Shown: positions 7,863 to 16,702 of the stretch, piece after piece
Layout of the letters: each line of letters begins with the position of its first letter
Position numbering within the stretch: position 1 is the stretch's first letter
NCBI GenBank assembly: GCA_031254455.1
Contig: JAIRUI010000070.1
Span: forward strand, 1 to 50,837
Reading direction: 5' to 3'
DNA from: Chitinispirillales bacterium
Lineage (GTDB): Bacteria; Fibrobacterota; Chitinivibrionia; Chitinivibrionales; Chitinivibrionaceae
Length of the DNA: 50,837 nt
Program-made: the position numbers and the translations under genes
The notes under the pieces: model-generated
What the model was told of the DNA's origin: nothing
Database searches by the model: none
What the model saw: the letters and a program-made list of their open reading frames with translations, nothing else

Positions 7863-10097
7863 ATGCCGAATTTTAAGGAAGAAATAATTTTTTTTGCCAT
7901 AAAACACAGAAAATTTTCTGCGCTTGTCATTTTGCTTATGACGGCGTTTTTTGCGTATAATCTCAAAAATATTTCGGTAGATAACAATGCGGCGCATGCG
8001 ATTCCCGACACATTGCAGCAAGTACGCGATGTTGAAAATTTACGTTCGAAATTTAATTCGCCGTATTCAATTTTTCTTATGGCGCAGTTTGACAAAGATT
8101 CGCCTCTATACGAAAAAATAGAAATATTCGATTCATGGGCGCAAAAATTTTCCGAAATACAAATAGACGGCGTCAAAGGTTTTGAAAGCATCGTACATAT
8201 AGGAACGCTTAAAGTCCCCGTAGAAGGCGGAATTATAGGCATAAAAAGCGCATCTATTTCCAAAGAAAAAAACGATGAAACGCTCCGTGAAATCATAAGA
8301 GATAATTTTGCACTGACCGGAAATTTTATTTCTACAGACGAGAAAACACTGTTAATGATTCTATATACCAACGACAATGCGGAACGTCCTAAAACGATTT
8401 CGGCGGCAATGAAAATATTGGATGGAATACGCGCCGACGGATATGAGCATACGTACATAACCGGTGCGACTACGACGAGTTGGTATATGAGCCGCGATAT
8501 GAACCGTGATTTGTCTATTTTACTGCCGTTTTCAATACTTATAGCCGCTTTGCTTTTATTCTGGATGTTTGAGAATTTACGCTGCGTAGCCGCTCCTCTC
8601 GTCATTGTCGTATTTTCTGTTATTTGGACGTTGGGAATTATGGCGCTTGCCAACGTTCCTCTTAACGTTTTAACGTCTGTAATCCCGTTGATTTTACTGC
8701 CTGTCGGGCTTGCCGGTTCGCTTCACATAATAAAAAGTTATAGGCAGAACCGATTTAACGGTTTGGATTTTGACGACGCATTTGCAAAAACTTATCGAGA
8801 TCTTTTAGGTCCGATTTTTATAGCGGCGGCGACAACTTTTTTCGGGTTTTCATCGTTTACCGTCTCTTCGCTTTCGTGGACCAGATATTTTGGTTTTTTC
8901 ACAGGATTAGGTATTGTTATCGCTCTTTTTCTTTCAGTGTTTTTTCTGCCGATTTTCTTTACGCGTTTTGAAAAAGGTGCGACAGACAACGAACCGAAAA
9001 ATTTAATTCCCCTTTCATTTTTCAACAACATGGTTTTCAAATATCCGTTTTCAAAGATATTGCTTTTACTTGTAATTGTTTTTTCGATTATTTTCGTTCC
9101 AAAAATAAAATTTGACAGCAATCCGATTAGTTTTTTTGACAAAAACCACGAACTCCGCAAAAGCGACGATATTGTTCAGGAACAGTTTGGCGGAACGCGC
9201 TTTTTCGATATAATGATAGAGTCGGATACGGAATTTTCGGATTCGGCGTCATGGCAAAACTTGTCTGATATTATTGATTGGATAAAAGAAATTCCTGAAA
9301 TAGGTTCCGTAACCTCGGTCTTTCCGGTTTTGAATCGTGTCAGTGAAATTCTAAAAGGAACGCCGATAAGTCAGACGGCGGTTTCGTTAATGTTAAACGG
9401 AAACATGACGAAAAACGAGGACGGTTCAAATTTGCTGGACGCTTGGCTTACATCGGATAAAAAGGCGGTAAAAATTACTTTGGCTTGTAAAAATATCCCG
9501 CTGTATAATTATACAAATTTATCTAAAAAGATAACTTCGCGCATAAATCAAGAACATCCGAATTGGAAAATTACCGCGTCAGGCGAAGTTTTGCTTATGG
9601 ATTCTATGATTGACTTGCTTATAAGAACGCAGACGTACAGTTTGTTAATTACGTTTTTGCTGATTGCATTGTCTCTTGTGATTTTATTCCGCAGTTTTTT
9701 TGTAGGTATTTTTTCATCGTTGCCTATAATAATCGGCGCTTGTTTTATTGCAGGAATCATGGCCGCTTCAGGAATAACTATCAATATCGTAACAGTTATC
9801 GTTGTGAATTGCTGCATAGGAATAGGCATTGATTACGCCATTCATTTTACTTCAAGTTTTTTGAGATTAAGAAAAAAAGGCGCTGTTTCCGTCGAAGCGC
9901 TGCTTGGCGCATTTCAAGACAAAAGCACGGTAATAATTTTCAATACGCTTGCGGTCGGAATAGGTTTTCTCGTTTTATGTCTCTCAAATTTTCCGCCGGT
10001 ACGCGCACTTGGTTTTTTAATATTCCTGTCAATGACTGTCGGCTCTATTTTCTCGCTTCTGTTTCTTCCCGTGTTTTTGAATAGAAAAGGCAAGTAA
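7863..10097 (+). CDS. RND/MMPL-type exporter with two repeated membrane halves
   Basis: The 744-residue protein has the RND plan: one N-terminal membrane helix (about 20-35), a large periplasmic domain, a block of five to six helices (about 215-365), a second single helix (about 390-405), a second periplasmic domain, then a final block (about 570-740). Two copies of the sterol-sensing-like pattern (LPVGLAGSLHIIKSY and CCIGIGIDYAIHFTSSFLR) mark TM4 of each half; the second carries GIGIDYA typical of MMPL proteins. Such proteins move lipids or other hydrophobic compounds across the inner membrane, using the proton gradient. No partner adaptor or outer-membrane channel is adjacent. Confidence 0.82.
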   Translation: MPNFKEEIIFFAIKHRKFSALVILLMTAFFAYNLKNISVDNNAAHAIPDTLQQVRDVENLRSKFNSPYSIFLMAQFDKDSPLYEKIEIFDSWAQKFSEIQIDGVKGFESIVHIGTLKVPVEGGIIGIKSASISKEKNDETLREIIRDNFALTGNFISTDEKTLLMILYTNDNAERPKTISAAMKILDGIRADGYEHTYITGATTTSWYMSRDMNRDLSILLPFSILIAALLLFWMFENLRCVAAPLVIVVFSVIWTLGIMALANVPLNVLTSVIPLILLPVGLAGSLHIIKSYRQNRFNGLDFDDAFAKTYRDLLGPIFIAAATTFFGFSSFTVSSLSWTRYFGFFTGLGIVIALFLSVFFLPIFFTRFEKGATDNEPKNLIPLSFFNNMVFKYPFSKILLLLVIVFSIIFVPKIKFDSNPISFFDKNHELRKSDDIVQEQFGGTRFFDIMIESDTEFSDSASWQNLSDIIDWIKEIPEIGSVTSVFPVLNRVSEILKGTPISQTAVSLMLNGNMTKNEDGSNLLDAWLTSDKKAVKITLACKNIPLYNYTNLSKKITSRINQEHPNWKITASGEVLLMDSMIDLLIRTQTYSLLITFLLIALSLVILFRSFFVGIFSSLPIIIGACFIAGIMAASGITINIVTVIVVNCCIGIGIDYAIHFTSSFLRLRKKGAVSVEALLGAFQDKSTVIIFNTLAVGIGFLVLCLSNFPPVRALGFLIFLSMTVGSIFSLLFLPVFLNRKGK

Positions 10098-10147
10098 AAT
10101 TATAAAACTAAATACTTCTGCGGACTACCGGACTATTATATAGAATT

Positions 10148-11017
10148 ATGCTTGAACACAAAACAATTCGTGAATTTCTTAAAGAAAAATTTGGAGAGAA
10201 CGTACTTAAAATACCCGTGAATCCGGGATTTTCGTGCCCCAACAAAGAAAACGGCGATACGGGCTGTATTTTTTGTGACAACAATTCTTTTTCACCCGCC
10301 GCCTTAAAAACCGAAAACGTTGTTTCACAGTTTATTGAAAAACGCGACAAAATGAAGTATAAATTTAATTTATTTATGCCGTATTTACAGCCGAATACGA
10401 ACACTTATGCGCCGGTTGAAAAACTACGGGAAATTTATGAACCGCTGATAATACAGGACGGCGCCGTTGGACTTGCAATCGGCACTCGCCCCGACGCCGT
10501 TTCAGATGAAACCATAAATTATTTGTCTTCAATAAATTCAAAAACTTATCTATCTTTGGAACTTGGACTGCAAAGCGCAAACAACAAAACCCTTGCGTTG
10601 ATAAACCGCAGACACAGCGCCGAATGTTTTGCGGAAACCGTAAAAAAACTTGCTGAAAAAAATATAGAAATTGTAGCCCATGTAATGATTGGACTTATGC
10701 GGGAAACTAAAGAAGACGTTATAAATACCGCAAAATTTATTTCCGCTTTACCGGTAAAAGGCGTGAAAATTCACCAATTAATGATAATAAAAAATACACC
10801 GCTTGAGAAATTATTCGCCCAAAATGAAGTTTCGGTTTTGACTCTTGAAAAATACGCTGAAATTCTTAAAGAATTTCTGAGAAATTTGCGGCAAGACATC
10901 ATAATTCATCGGCTTATGGCGGATTCTTCGGTTCGGAACGGATTAATCGCCCCGTTTTGGAGCTCAGAAAAAAACAAGTCGCTGAATTTTATAAAGAATT
11001 ATTTGGGAAAATTGTAG
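10148..11017 (+). CDS. Radical SAM protein of the YhcC type (TIGR01212-like)
   Basis: A 289-residue radical SAM protein. The iron-sulfur cysteines lie in the spaced motif CPNKENGDTGCIFC (CX10CX2C), which is characteristic of the YhcC family rather than the common CX3CX2C. Further family features are YLQPNTNTY, AIGTRPDAV, LELGLQS and HVMIGLMRET. The reaction of this family is not established from sequence. There is a 50-nt gap after the exporter gene and no strong ribosome site at this ATG, although nothing better is in frame nearby. Confidence 0.85.
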   Translation: MLEHKTIREFLKEKFGENVLKIPVNPGFSCPNKENGDTGCIFCDNNSFSPAALKTENVVSQFIEKRDKMKYKFNLFMPYLQPNTNTYAPVEKLREIYEPLIIQDGAVGLAIGTRPDAVSDETINYLSSINSKTYLSLELGLQSANNKTLALINRRHSAECFAETVKKLAEKNIEIVAHVMIGLMRETKEDVINTAKFISALPVKGVKIHQLMIIKNTPLEKLFAQNEVSVLTLEKYAEILKEFLRNLRQDIIIHRLMADSSVRNGLIAPFWSSEKNKSLNFIKNYLGKL

Positions 11018-11088
11018 TTGTTGCTGTGTAAATTTTTGACAATAAAGTATTTTTGCGTAAAATTTATAAAAGACGAAAGGGATTTATC

Positions 11089-12027
11089 TTGAGAATTTCC
11101 GTTGTCATTCCGTTATATAACGAAGAAAAAAGTTTAAAAGAACTTTTTGAATCAATTAAAAAAATAATGACGGAAAACGAATATGAATACGAAATTATTT
11201 TTGTCGATGACGGCAGCGACGACAACTCGCTTAGCGTAATAGAAGAAATGGCTGCAACAAACGCCGATACGGTTAAAGTAATAAGTTTTGGAAGAAATTA
11301 TGGGAAATCTGCAGCTTTAAGCGTTGGGTTTGAAACGGCCGTCGGCGATTACATTGTTACAATAGACGCGGATTTACAAGACGACCCGTCGGCGATTCCC
11401 GAACTTATAAAAAAAATCGAGCAAGGATTCGACTTGGTTTCCGGATGGAAAAAAATACGTCAAGACCCTGTTTTCACCAAAAACATCCCGTCTAAAATAT
11501 TTAACATTACAGTTTCTATGATGTCCGGATTAAAACTGCATGATTTTAACTGCGGACTTAAAATATACAAAAAAGAAACGGCGAAATCACTTGAAATATA
11601 CGGTGAAAGGCATAGATTTCTTCCTGTCTTAGCTTATTGGAACGGATATAAAATCAGTGAATATCCGGTTCCTCATCATAAACGGCTATACGGAAAATCA
11701 AAATTCGGGTTAAATCGATTCTTTAACGGAGCGCTTGATTTCGCAACTCTTTTGTTTTTGAAAAAATATATGAGAAATCCAATGCATTTCTTTGGCATGA
11801 TAAGTTTTTTCCTTATATTTCTTGGCTTTACAATCCTCACGTATTTCGGCATTATCTGGATAATAACTTTTGAACTGCATATACGTCCGCTTTTGCTTTT
11901 GGGAGCGACCTGTGTCATTGTAGGGGTGCAATTTTTTTCTATCGGGCTTTTAGGCGAAATGATAACAAACATGAACAGAGAAAGAAAATATGCGATAAAG
12001 AAAACGGCAGGTTTTAATAAATTATGA
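11089..12027 (+). CDS. Family 2 glycosyltransferase with two C-terminal membrane helices (DPM1/GtrB-like)
   Basis: The catalytic GT-A domain shows VVIPLYNEEKSL at the N-terminus, IIFVDDGSDD, SFGRNYGKSAALSVGF, and the metal-binding TIDADLQDDP. NCGLKIY follows near residue 160. Two hydrophobic segments fill about residues 225-300 (FGMISFFLIFLGFTILTYFG and LLLLGATCVIVGVQFFSIGL). This plan matches polyprenyl-phosphate glycosyltransferases, which transfer a sugar from a nucleotide donor to undecaprenyl phosphate; the sugar is unknown. The start is TTG 11089, preceded by AAAGGGA at good spacing; a TTG at 11053 would add 12 basic residues. Its stop overlaps the next start (ATGA). Confidence 0.83.
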   Translation: MRISVVIPLYNEEKSLKELFESIKKIMTENEYEYEIIFVDDGSDDNSLSVIEEMAATNADTVKVISFGRNYGKSAALSVGFETAVGDYIVTIDADLQDDPSAIPELIKKIEQGFDLVSGWKKIRQDPVFTKNIPSKIFNITVSMMSGLKLHDFNCGLKIYKKETAKSLEIYGERHRFLPVLAYWNGYKISEYPVPHHKRLYGKSKFGLNRFFNGALDFATLLFLKKYMRNPMHFFGMISFFLIFLGFTILTYFGIIWIITFELHIRPLLLLGATCVIVGVQFFSIGLLGEMITNMNRERKYAIKKTAGFNKL

Positions 12028-13370
12028 GAAAAAACGATGACGAAAAAATAAATATCCCTTTGAGCAAATTTCTGATGATAGGTTTCCTTTGTTTTTTTGC
12101 GTTTCATTTTTTTGAAAAAGGAAAAGAAAACAAAATGTCGTCGCAAAAAGACAGTACTGTCGTTTCGGTGAAAGAAAAACCTGTAAAAAAAATTTCTTCC
12201 GACGTAAAAATTCCGAAAATGAACTTTGATGATATATGCAAAACACTGCAGCAAAATCATCCCGACTTTACTCAAAATTGCGATACGGTAAAATGGCAAA
12301 AAAGTCAAATTATTCGTTATTTCAGTATAGACACCGCACTTCAAAAGAAAACATTGTCGCTTGTCAAACGCTCAAATCCAAAATACGGAGCGGCGATTGC
12401 CGTTAATCCGAAAACCGGACAGATCTTGGCTATGGTTTCTTACAACGACCCGGAACTTCCAAAAATCGCAGATAATTTATGTTTATCAAATAAATTCCCG
12501 GCCGCATCTATTTTCAAAACAATTACCGCCGAAGCGGTTTTTGAAACTACAAATATTACCTGTTCAACGCAAATATATTATGTAGGAGAAAATACGACTT
12601 TATACAAGCGGCAATTTCTTCCAGAGAAATTCCCTGAAAATTCAAACAGCGCATCTTTTGCCGAAGCCTATGCAAAATCAATAAATCCGGTTTTTGGCTG
12701 GCTCGCGATTCATGAAATAGGCCGTGATAATTTGTACAAATCAGTTCAAAAATTTGGATACAATACGAAAATTCCGTTTGAAATGCCTACAGATATTAGT
12801 TATTTCCCCGAAACGACAATATCAAATACAAACGATTCCATAAATCTTGCAGAGTTAGGATGCGGTTTCAACAGTGAAACGACATTGACGCCGCTTTTAG
12901 GCGGACTTATTGCGGCTACGATTTCCAACGGCGGAGTAATGATGACGCCTATGATTATTGACAGCGTGACCGATATGTCGGGTAAAAAATTGTATTCCGC
13001 CGCGCAAAAAAAATGGAGAATCTCCGCCGCTCCCGACATTTCAGACAGTATAAAGTATATTATGCGGCAGACGACAAAAATCGGTTCGGCGAGAAACGCG
13101 TTTTCTGCGATTAAAGATTTTTCAAAACAAAAAGATATAATTTTCGGCGGAAAAACAGGGACAAAGGACTCCGACCTTGGTAGAAACGAATGGTTTGTCG
13201 GATTTGCGCAAGACGTTGAAAACGATTTTTCAATAGCGACAAGTATATGTTTTGTGCAAAAACCAATGTTTATATTGCGACCTTCGCAAGTTTCTGCAGA
13301 CATGATGCTTGAATACATAAGAAAAACAAGAAAACAAATAAATGAAACAAAGAGGCAAGAAAATGGATAA
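12024..13370 (+). CDS. Penicillin-binding protein, transpeptidase domain
   Basis: A single N-terminal membrane anchor (about residues 14-30) is followed by a transpeptidase domain. Active-site motifs are SIFK (S162, K165), KSIN (SXN motif, about 222-225), and GGKTGTKD near residue 383. Only about 95 residues separate the anchor from the catalytic part, so the usual dimerisation or glycosyltransferase region is missing or very short; it resembles a stripped class B PBP or the C-terminal half of a class A protein. It probably cross-links peptidoglycan. The start overlaps the stop of the glycosyltransferase gene by 4 nt, and its 3' end overlaps era by 8 nt. Confidence 0.82.
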   Translation: MRKNDDEKINIPLSKFLMIGFLCFFAFHFFEKGKENKMSSQKDSTVVSVKEKPVKKISSDVKIPKMNFDDICKTLQQNHPDFTQNCDTVKWQKSQIIRYFSIDTALQKKTLSLVKRSNPKYGAAIAVNPKTGQILAMVSYNDPELPKIADNLCLSNKFPAASIFKTITAEAVFETTNITCSTQIYYVGENTTLYKRQFLPEKFPENSNSASFAEAYAKSINPVFGWLAIHEIGRDNLYKSVQKFGYNTKIPFEMPTDISYFPETTISNTNDSINLAELGCGFNSETTLTPLLGGLIAATISNGGVMMTPMIIDSVTDMSGKKLYSAAQKKWRISAAPDISDSIKYIMRQTTKIGSARNAFSAIKDFSKQKDIIFGGKTGTKDSDLGRNEWFVGFAQDVENDFSIATSICFVQKPMFILRPSQVSADMMLEYIRKTRKQINETKRQENG

Positions 13371-14271
13371 TGAAAATAGTTATTCCGCATTTTTGGCTAT
13401 TATAGGACGTCCGAACAGCGGAAAATCTACGCTTATGAATGCGGTTTTAGGTGAGAAACTCGCCATTGTTTCGCCTATGCCGCAAACAACTCAAAAAACT
13501 ATGCGGGGAATTTACACTAAAGAAAATATGCAGATTATTCTCATGGATACGCCCGGAATTCATAAAGGGAAACATCTTTTGAATAAACTTCTTTACGAGC
13601 AAAGCGTCTCTATTCTCAAAGACGCCGGAATCGATATTATTTGCTATCTTGTCGATATGTCCAGAGATTTCGGCGAAGAAGAGGACGATATTGCACAAAA
13701 AATAGAAAAATCAAAAACTAATTCGAAAATACTGGTTATTTTCAATAAAGTCGATAGAATCGCCATAGAAAAAGGTATGAAGAAATTAGAAGAATTTAAC
13801 AACCGTTATCCGTTTCTTTCGAACGCTCCAAAACTTCATCTGAGTGCGTTGGCGGAAAACGCCGCCGAAAAATTTATAGAATTTGTAAAACCGTTTGTTC
13901 CACAAAATCCAATGTTTTACCCGCCCGACGAAATAATCGACTGTAATATGCGTTTTATGGCGGCGGAATGCATAAGAAAGCAAATAATAGACTTGACCGA
14001 ACAGGAAGTCCCGCACTCGGCGTTCGTATCGATTCTACAATATAAAGAATCTGAAAATTTACACGAAATCACCGCAGACATACACGTTGAAACAAGCGGG
14101 CAGAAAGCGATAATTATCGGTGAAAACGGGCGTATGATCTCGCAAATTCGGACAAACGCGCAAAAACGTATGAGAGGCATAAGCGGCATAAAAACAAAAT
14201 TCTCGCTTTTTGTGAAAGTTACTCCGAATTGGCGCGAAAAAAAGGATTTTCTTGCCGATGCAGGATTCTGA
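13363..14271 (+). CDS. era: GTPase Era
   Basis: Era binds the 3' end of 16S rRNA and aids 30S subunit maturation. GTPase motifs are GRPNSGKS (G1), TMRG after TTQKT (G2), DTPGIHK (G3), NKVD (G4) and SALAEN (G5). The C-terminal KH domain is visible in GQKAIIIGENGRMISQIRTNA. ATG 13363 is preceded by GAGG at about 7 nt, which is better than the in-frame ATG at 13342; it gives about 302 aa, the usual length. It lies in a run of overlapping genes after the penicillin-binding protein. Confidence 0.96.
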   Translation: MDNENSYSAFLAIIGRPNSGKSTLMNAVLGEKLAIVSPMPQTTQKTMRGIYTKENMQIILMDTPGIHKGKHLLNKLLYEQSVSILKDAGIDIICYLVDMSRDFGEEEDDIAQKIEKSKTNSKILVIFNKVDRIAIEKGMKKLEEFNNRYPFLSNAPKLHLSALAENAAEKFIEFVKPFVPQNPMFYPPDEIIDCNMRFMAAECIRKQIIDLTEQEVPHSAFVSILQYKESENLHEITADIHVETSGQKAIIIGENGRMISQIRTNAQKRMRGISGIKTKFSLFVKVTPNWREKKDFLADAGF

Positions 14272-14275
14272 GAAA

Positions 14276-14890
14276 ATGAAGTTTTTATTCGTTTTTGTTT
14301 TTGTTTTCGTGTTGTCTGTTTTTGCCCAAAATTTTCGCGATAACGAAGTAAAAATTTCCGATTCGCTTTACCAAAAAACCGTTGAAAAAGAAAGCAAATA
14401 TTTTTCTATAAATCAAACTGAAGCCGTAAACAGATATTTCGTTTGCAACTGTGAAAATTTTGAAATTTCATACGAAAACGGAATCAAAATTCTGAAAGAT
14501 TACGAAAATTACGAAAATCGGTTCAAATATATTCTAAAATCGCAAAAATCAAGAGAAAGTTGGTTTTTCGTACTTGGAATCCCGCTTGTCAAAACTTGGC
14601 TTTGGGGAAACGTTTTGGAAAAAACCGGCGAAACTTTTGCCGAAATTTCATTTGTACAGACTAAATCCGAAATAAATTATTCCGATTCCGTAAAATCAAT
14701 GGCAGTAATTGAGTTTGACAAGTTGGTTTTGCAATGGAATTTAATAAAAATAGACGAAGCGAATTCTCGATTTTGTTTGACTGCCGCAGCGCAACCGCAA
14801 AAGCCGGTTCCGCAGTGGCTTATAAAGACCGCGTTAAAAAAAATAATCCCTAAGACGCTGCGTGGAATAAAAAGCCGTGAGAAGTCGTAA
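14276..14890 (+). CDS. Exported protein of unknown function, possibly START/SRPBCC-like
   Basis: About 204 residues beginning with a clear signal peptide (MKFLFVFVFVFVLSVFAQ). ATG 14276 follows the era stop by only a few nt; an in-frame ATG at 14252 overlaps era and would bury the signal sequence. The body has mixed strands, and the C-terminus reads KPVPQWLIKTALKKIIPKTL, a pattern like the last amphipathic helix of START/polyketide-cyclase-like lipid-binding domains. That assignment is inference from this one segment. No catalytic residues are evident. Confidence 0.55.
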   Translation: MKFLFVFVFVFVLSVFAQNFRDNEVKISDSLYQKTVEKESKYFSINQTEAVNRYFVCNCENFEISYENGIKILKDYENYENRFKYILKSQKSRESWFFVLGIPLVKTWLWGNVLEKTGETFAEISFVQTKSEINYSDSVKSMAVIEFDKLVLQWNLIKIDEANSRFCLTAAAQPQKPVPQWLIKTALKKIIPKTLRGIKSREKS

Positions 14891-14968
14891 TTTCTCAAAT
14901 TTAACCTGAAATACAAACAAATACTTTCTATGCAAAGAAAAATATTATTTTCAGAATAGAATTTATTT

Positions 14969-16702
14969 TTGGAACATATTTTGGACGATAAAAAACTAAT
15001 CGAAAAACATTCTTGCGCGATAACGCTTTCCGATATGGAAATTTTTATCTTTCCTGAAATTTTATATGCTTTAGTTTTGGCTAATTCAATGTCAAGCGTT
15101 ATTTGGGAGTGGAAAAAAGACGTTTGGTTTGCAGATTTGGCGTCAATGAACGAACACCGTAAAATTATGCGCGTAAAGCAGTTTATTATGGACAAATTTA
15201 TTTTCAATTTAGATTTGGACACTTGGGGACTTACGACAAAACAGACGGAATTGTCAAGATTTTCGGAATTTATCGACAGAGACGTTTTGGCGAAGAGCAA
15301 CGCACTTTTCGGCTATGAAGGCGACAAATATTATTTCGATATCGATATTCGTAAACACTTCGGGCTGGAAAAATACGACAACGACGTAATTCCATACTGG
15401 AAAACGGAAACCGTCGAAGCAATGGAGGCTTTTAAGTTTCGTAAAAACTTTTTGACGGGCGCCGGCGAATGTGTTTCGTTATCGACCATGTATGCGGCGG
15501 CGCTTTTTGTAATCGCCGACATCTCTTTAGAAAAAATCCACTTGCTCGCCACTCCGCTTCATTCGCAAAATTTCATAGATTTACACGACGGGATCATTAC
15601 AAACAACCGAAGAACCATAACAAAAACTATGTGGTTTAACGGAACCGAACAATCGATTAAAGCGCGGCGAGCGATTGAAAATGAAAAGATTACTATTTTG
15701 GTGAATAATTACGGCTACGTACATACTATGTACGATACCGCCACGATGCCTAAAGAAAAATTTGAGGAAACGGCGAACGCTCTACGAAAATATCTGACCG
15801 TACAAATAAATTTTGAAATTTTTGTGAGTTTTTTGCGGGAAAATATCGACTATCAAAGACATTTTCAATTCTGTATAAAACATAAAGACAAGATTTTGTT
15901 TATAGAATCCGAGACGGTTTTTTCACAGGAATCTTTAAGTAAATCACGCGCCGGAACTACGTCTCATAAATCTCTTTTAGGTGAGATAGACGACGATAAA
16001 TTCGTTGAAACCAAAATAGAAAATCGTTTGGTTTTGGAAGATTTCGAGGTTTTGCTCAAAAAGAATAAATTAGACCCAAAAAGCGCGCAAACAAAACGGT
16101 TCTTTATTGAAAATCTACAAAATTTTGTCGGGAATCCCCAAGTTTTTGCCGAAAAGATTGTAAACTTTTCTCATGTGGAACCGAAACTCCCCAATATTTC
16201 TAAAAAGAAGTTTGTGCAAACCGAGCCGATAATTTTGTCCGCCGCAAGCGGCAGACAAAATCTGATTTCGCAGATTTATGAGGCGGCGAAAACGAGTACG
16301 GTCGCAAATTTGGCGATAACCGCCTTTCGCGACATAAAAAACAGCGGATGGAAGCCGTTTTTGAAAGCGGCTTTCGAAAGAAATCCGGTTTGTTTTGACG
16401 GACTTAAATCGCATAATTTCGATGAGATTTACGAAATTCTCAAAAAATTTGAAAACGTTTCCATTTACAAAGAAGATTTTCGTCTCGCTCAACCAGACGA
16501 AGTCTGGAATTTTACACGCGGAGACGGTCTGGAAAAGGCGATTTTGCTCGCTTGCGTAATTTTCAGGAAGACGCGTGTCGTTGCGAAAATTAAAAATTAT
16601 GATAAAACGGTCGAGGTCGCTTTTGAGCAAAAAATATTTTCCTTTGAAACAAATAAAAAAGTTTTGCCGATAGAAGATTTTTGCATCGGAGGATTTTTAT
16701 GA
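14969..16702 (+). CDS. Protein of unknown function with a transglutaminase-like Cys-His-Asp segment
   Basis: A 577-residue protein that I do not recognise as a named family. Residues 165-204 resemble a transglutaminase/papain-like core: GAGECVSLSTMYAAAL (C168), then TPLHSQNFIDLHDG (H198, D204), with the usual spacing. The N-terminal 160 residues and C-terminal 370 residues show no recognised domain, signal peptide or membrane segment. The start is uncertain: TTG 14969 and TTG 14981 are both possible and neither has a strong ribosome site. Its stop overlaps the start of the TRAP permease gene (ATGA), so the two are probably translated together, which suggests a linked role. Confidence 0.6.
   Translation: MEHILDDKKLIEKHSCAITLSDMEIFIFPEILYALVLANSMSSVIWEWKKDVWFADLASMNEHRKIMRVKQFIMDKFIFNLDLDTWGLTTKQTELSRFSEFIDRDVLAKSNALFGYEGDKYYFDIDIRKHFGLEKYDNDVIPYWKTETVEAMEAFKFRKNFLTGAGECVSLSTMYAAALFVIADISLEKIHLLATPLHSQNFIDLHDGIITNNRRTITKTMWFNGTEQSIKARRAIENEKITILVNNYGYVHTMYDTATMPKEKFEETANALRKYLTVQINFEIFVSFLRENIDYQRHFQFCIKHKDKILFIESETVFSQESLSKSRAGTTSHKSLLGEIDDDKFVETKIENRLVLEDFEVLLKKNKLDPKSAQTKRFFIENLQNFVGNPQVFAEKIVNFSHVEPKLPNISKKKFVQTEPIILSAASGRQNLISQIYEAAKTSTVANLAITAFRDIKNSGWKPFLKAAFERNPVCFDGLKSHNFDEIYEILKKFENVSIYKEDFRLAQPDEVWNFTRGDGLEKAILLACVIFRKTRVVAKIKNYDKTVEVAFEQKIFSFETNKKVLPIEDFCIGGFL

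Noticed and set aside
7832..8653. Reverse-strand ORF of 273 codons
   Set aside because: It lies wholly antisense to the start of the RND/MMPL exporter, has no ribosome site and low-complexity composition; it is a shadow frame.
11676..12344. Reverse-strand ORF of 222 codons
   Set aside because: It overlaps the glycosyltransferase and penicillin-binding protein genes antisense, with no recognisable motif.
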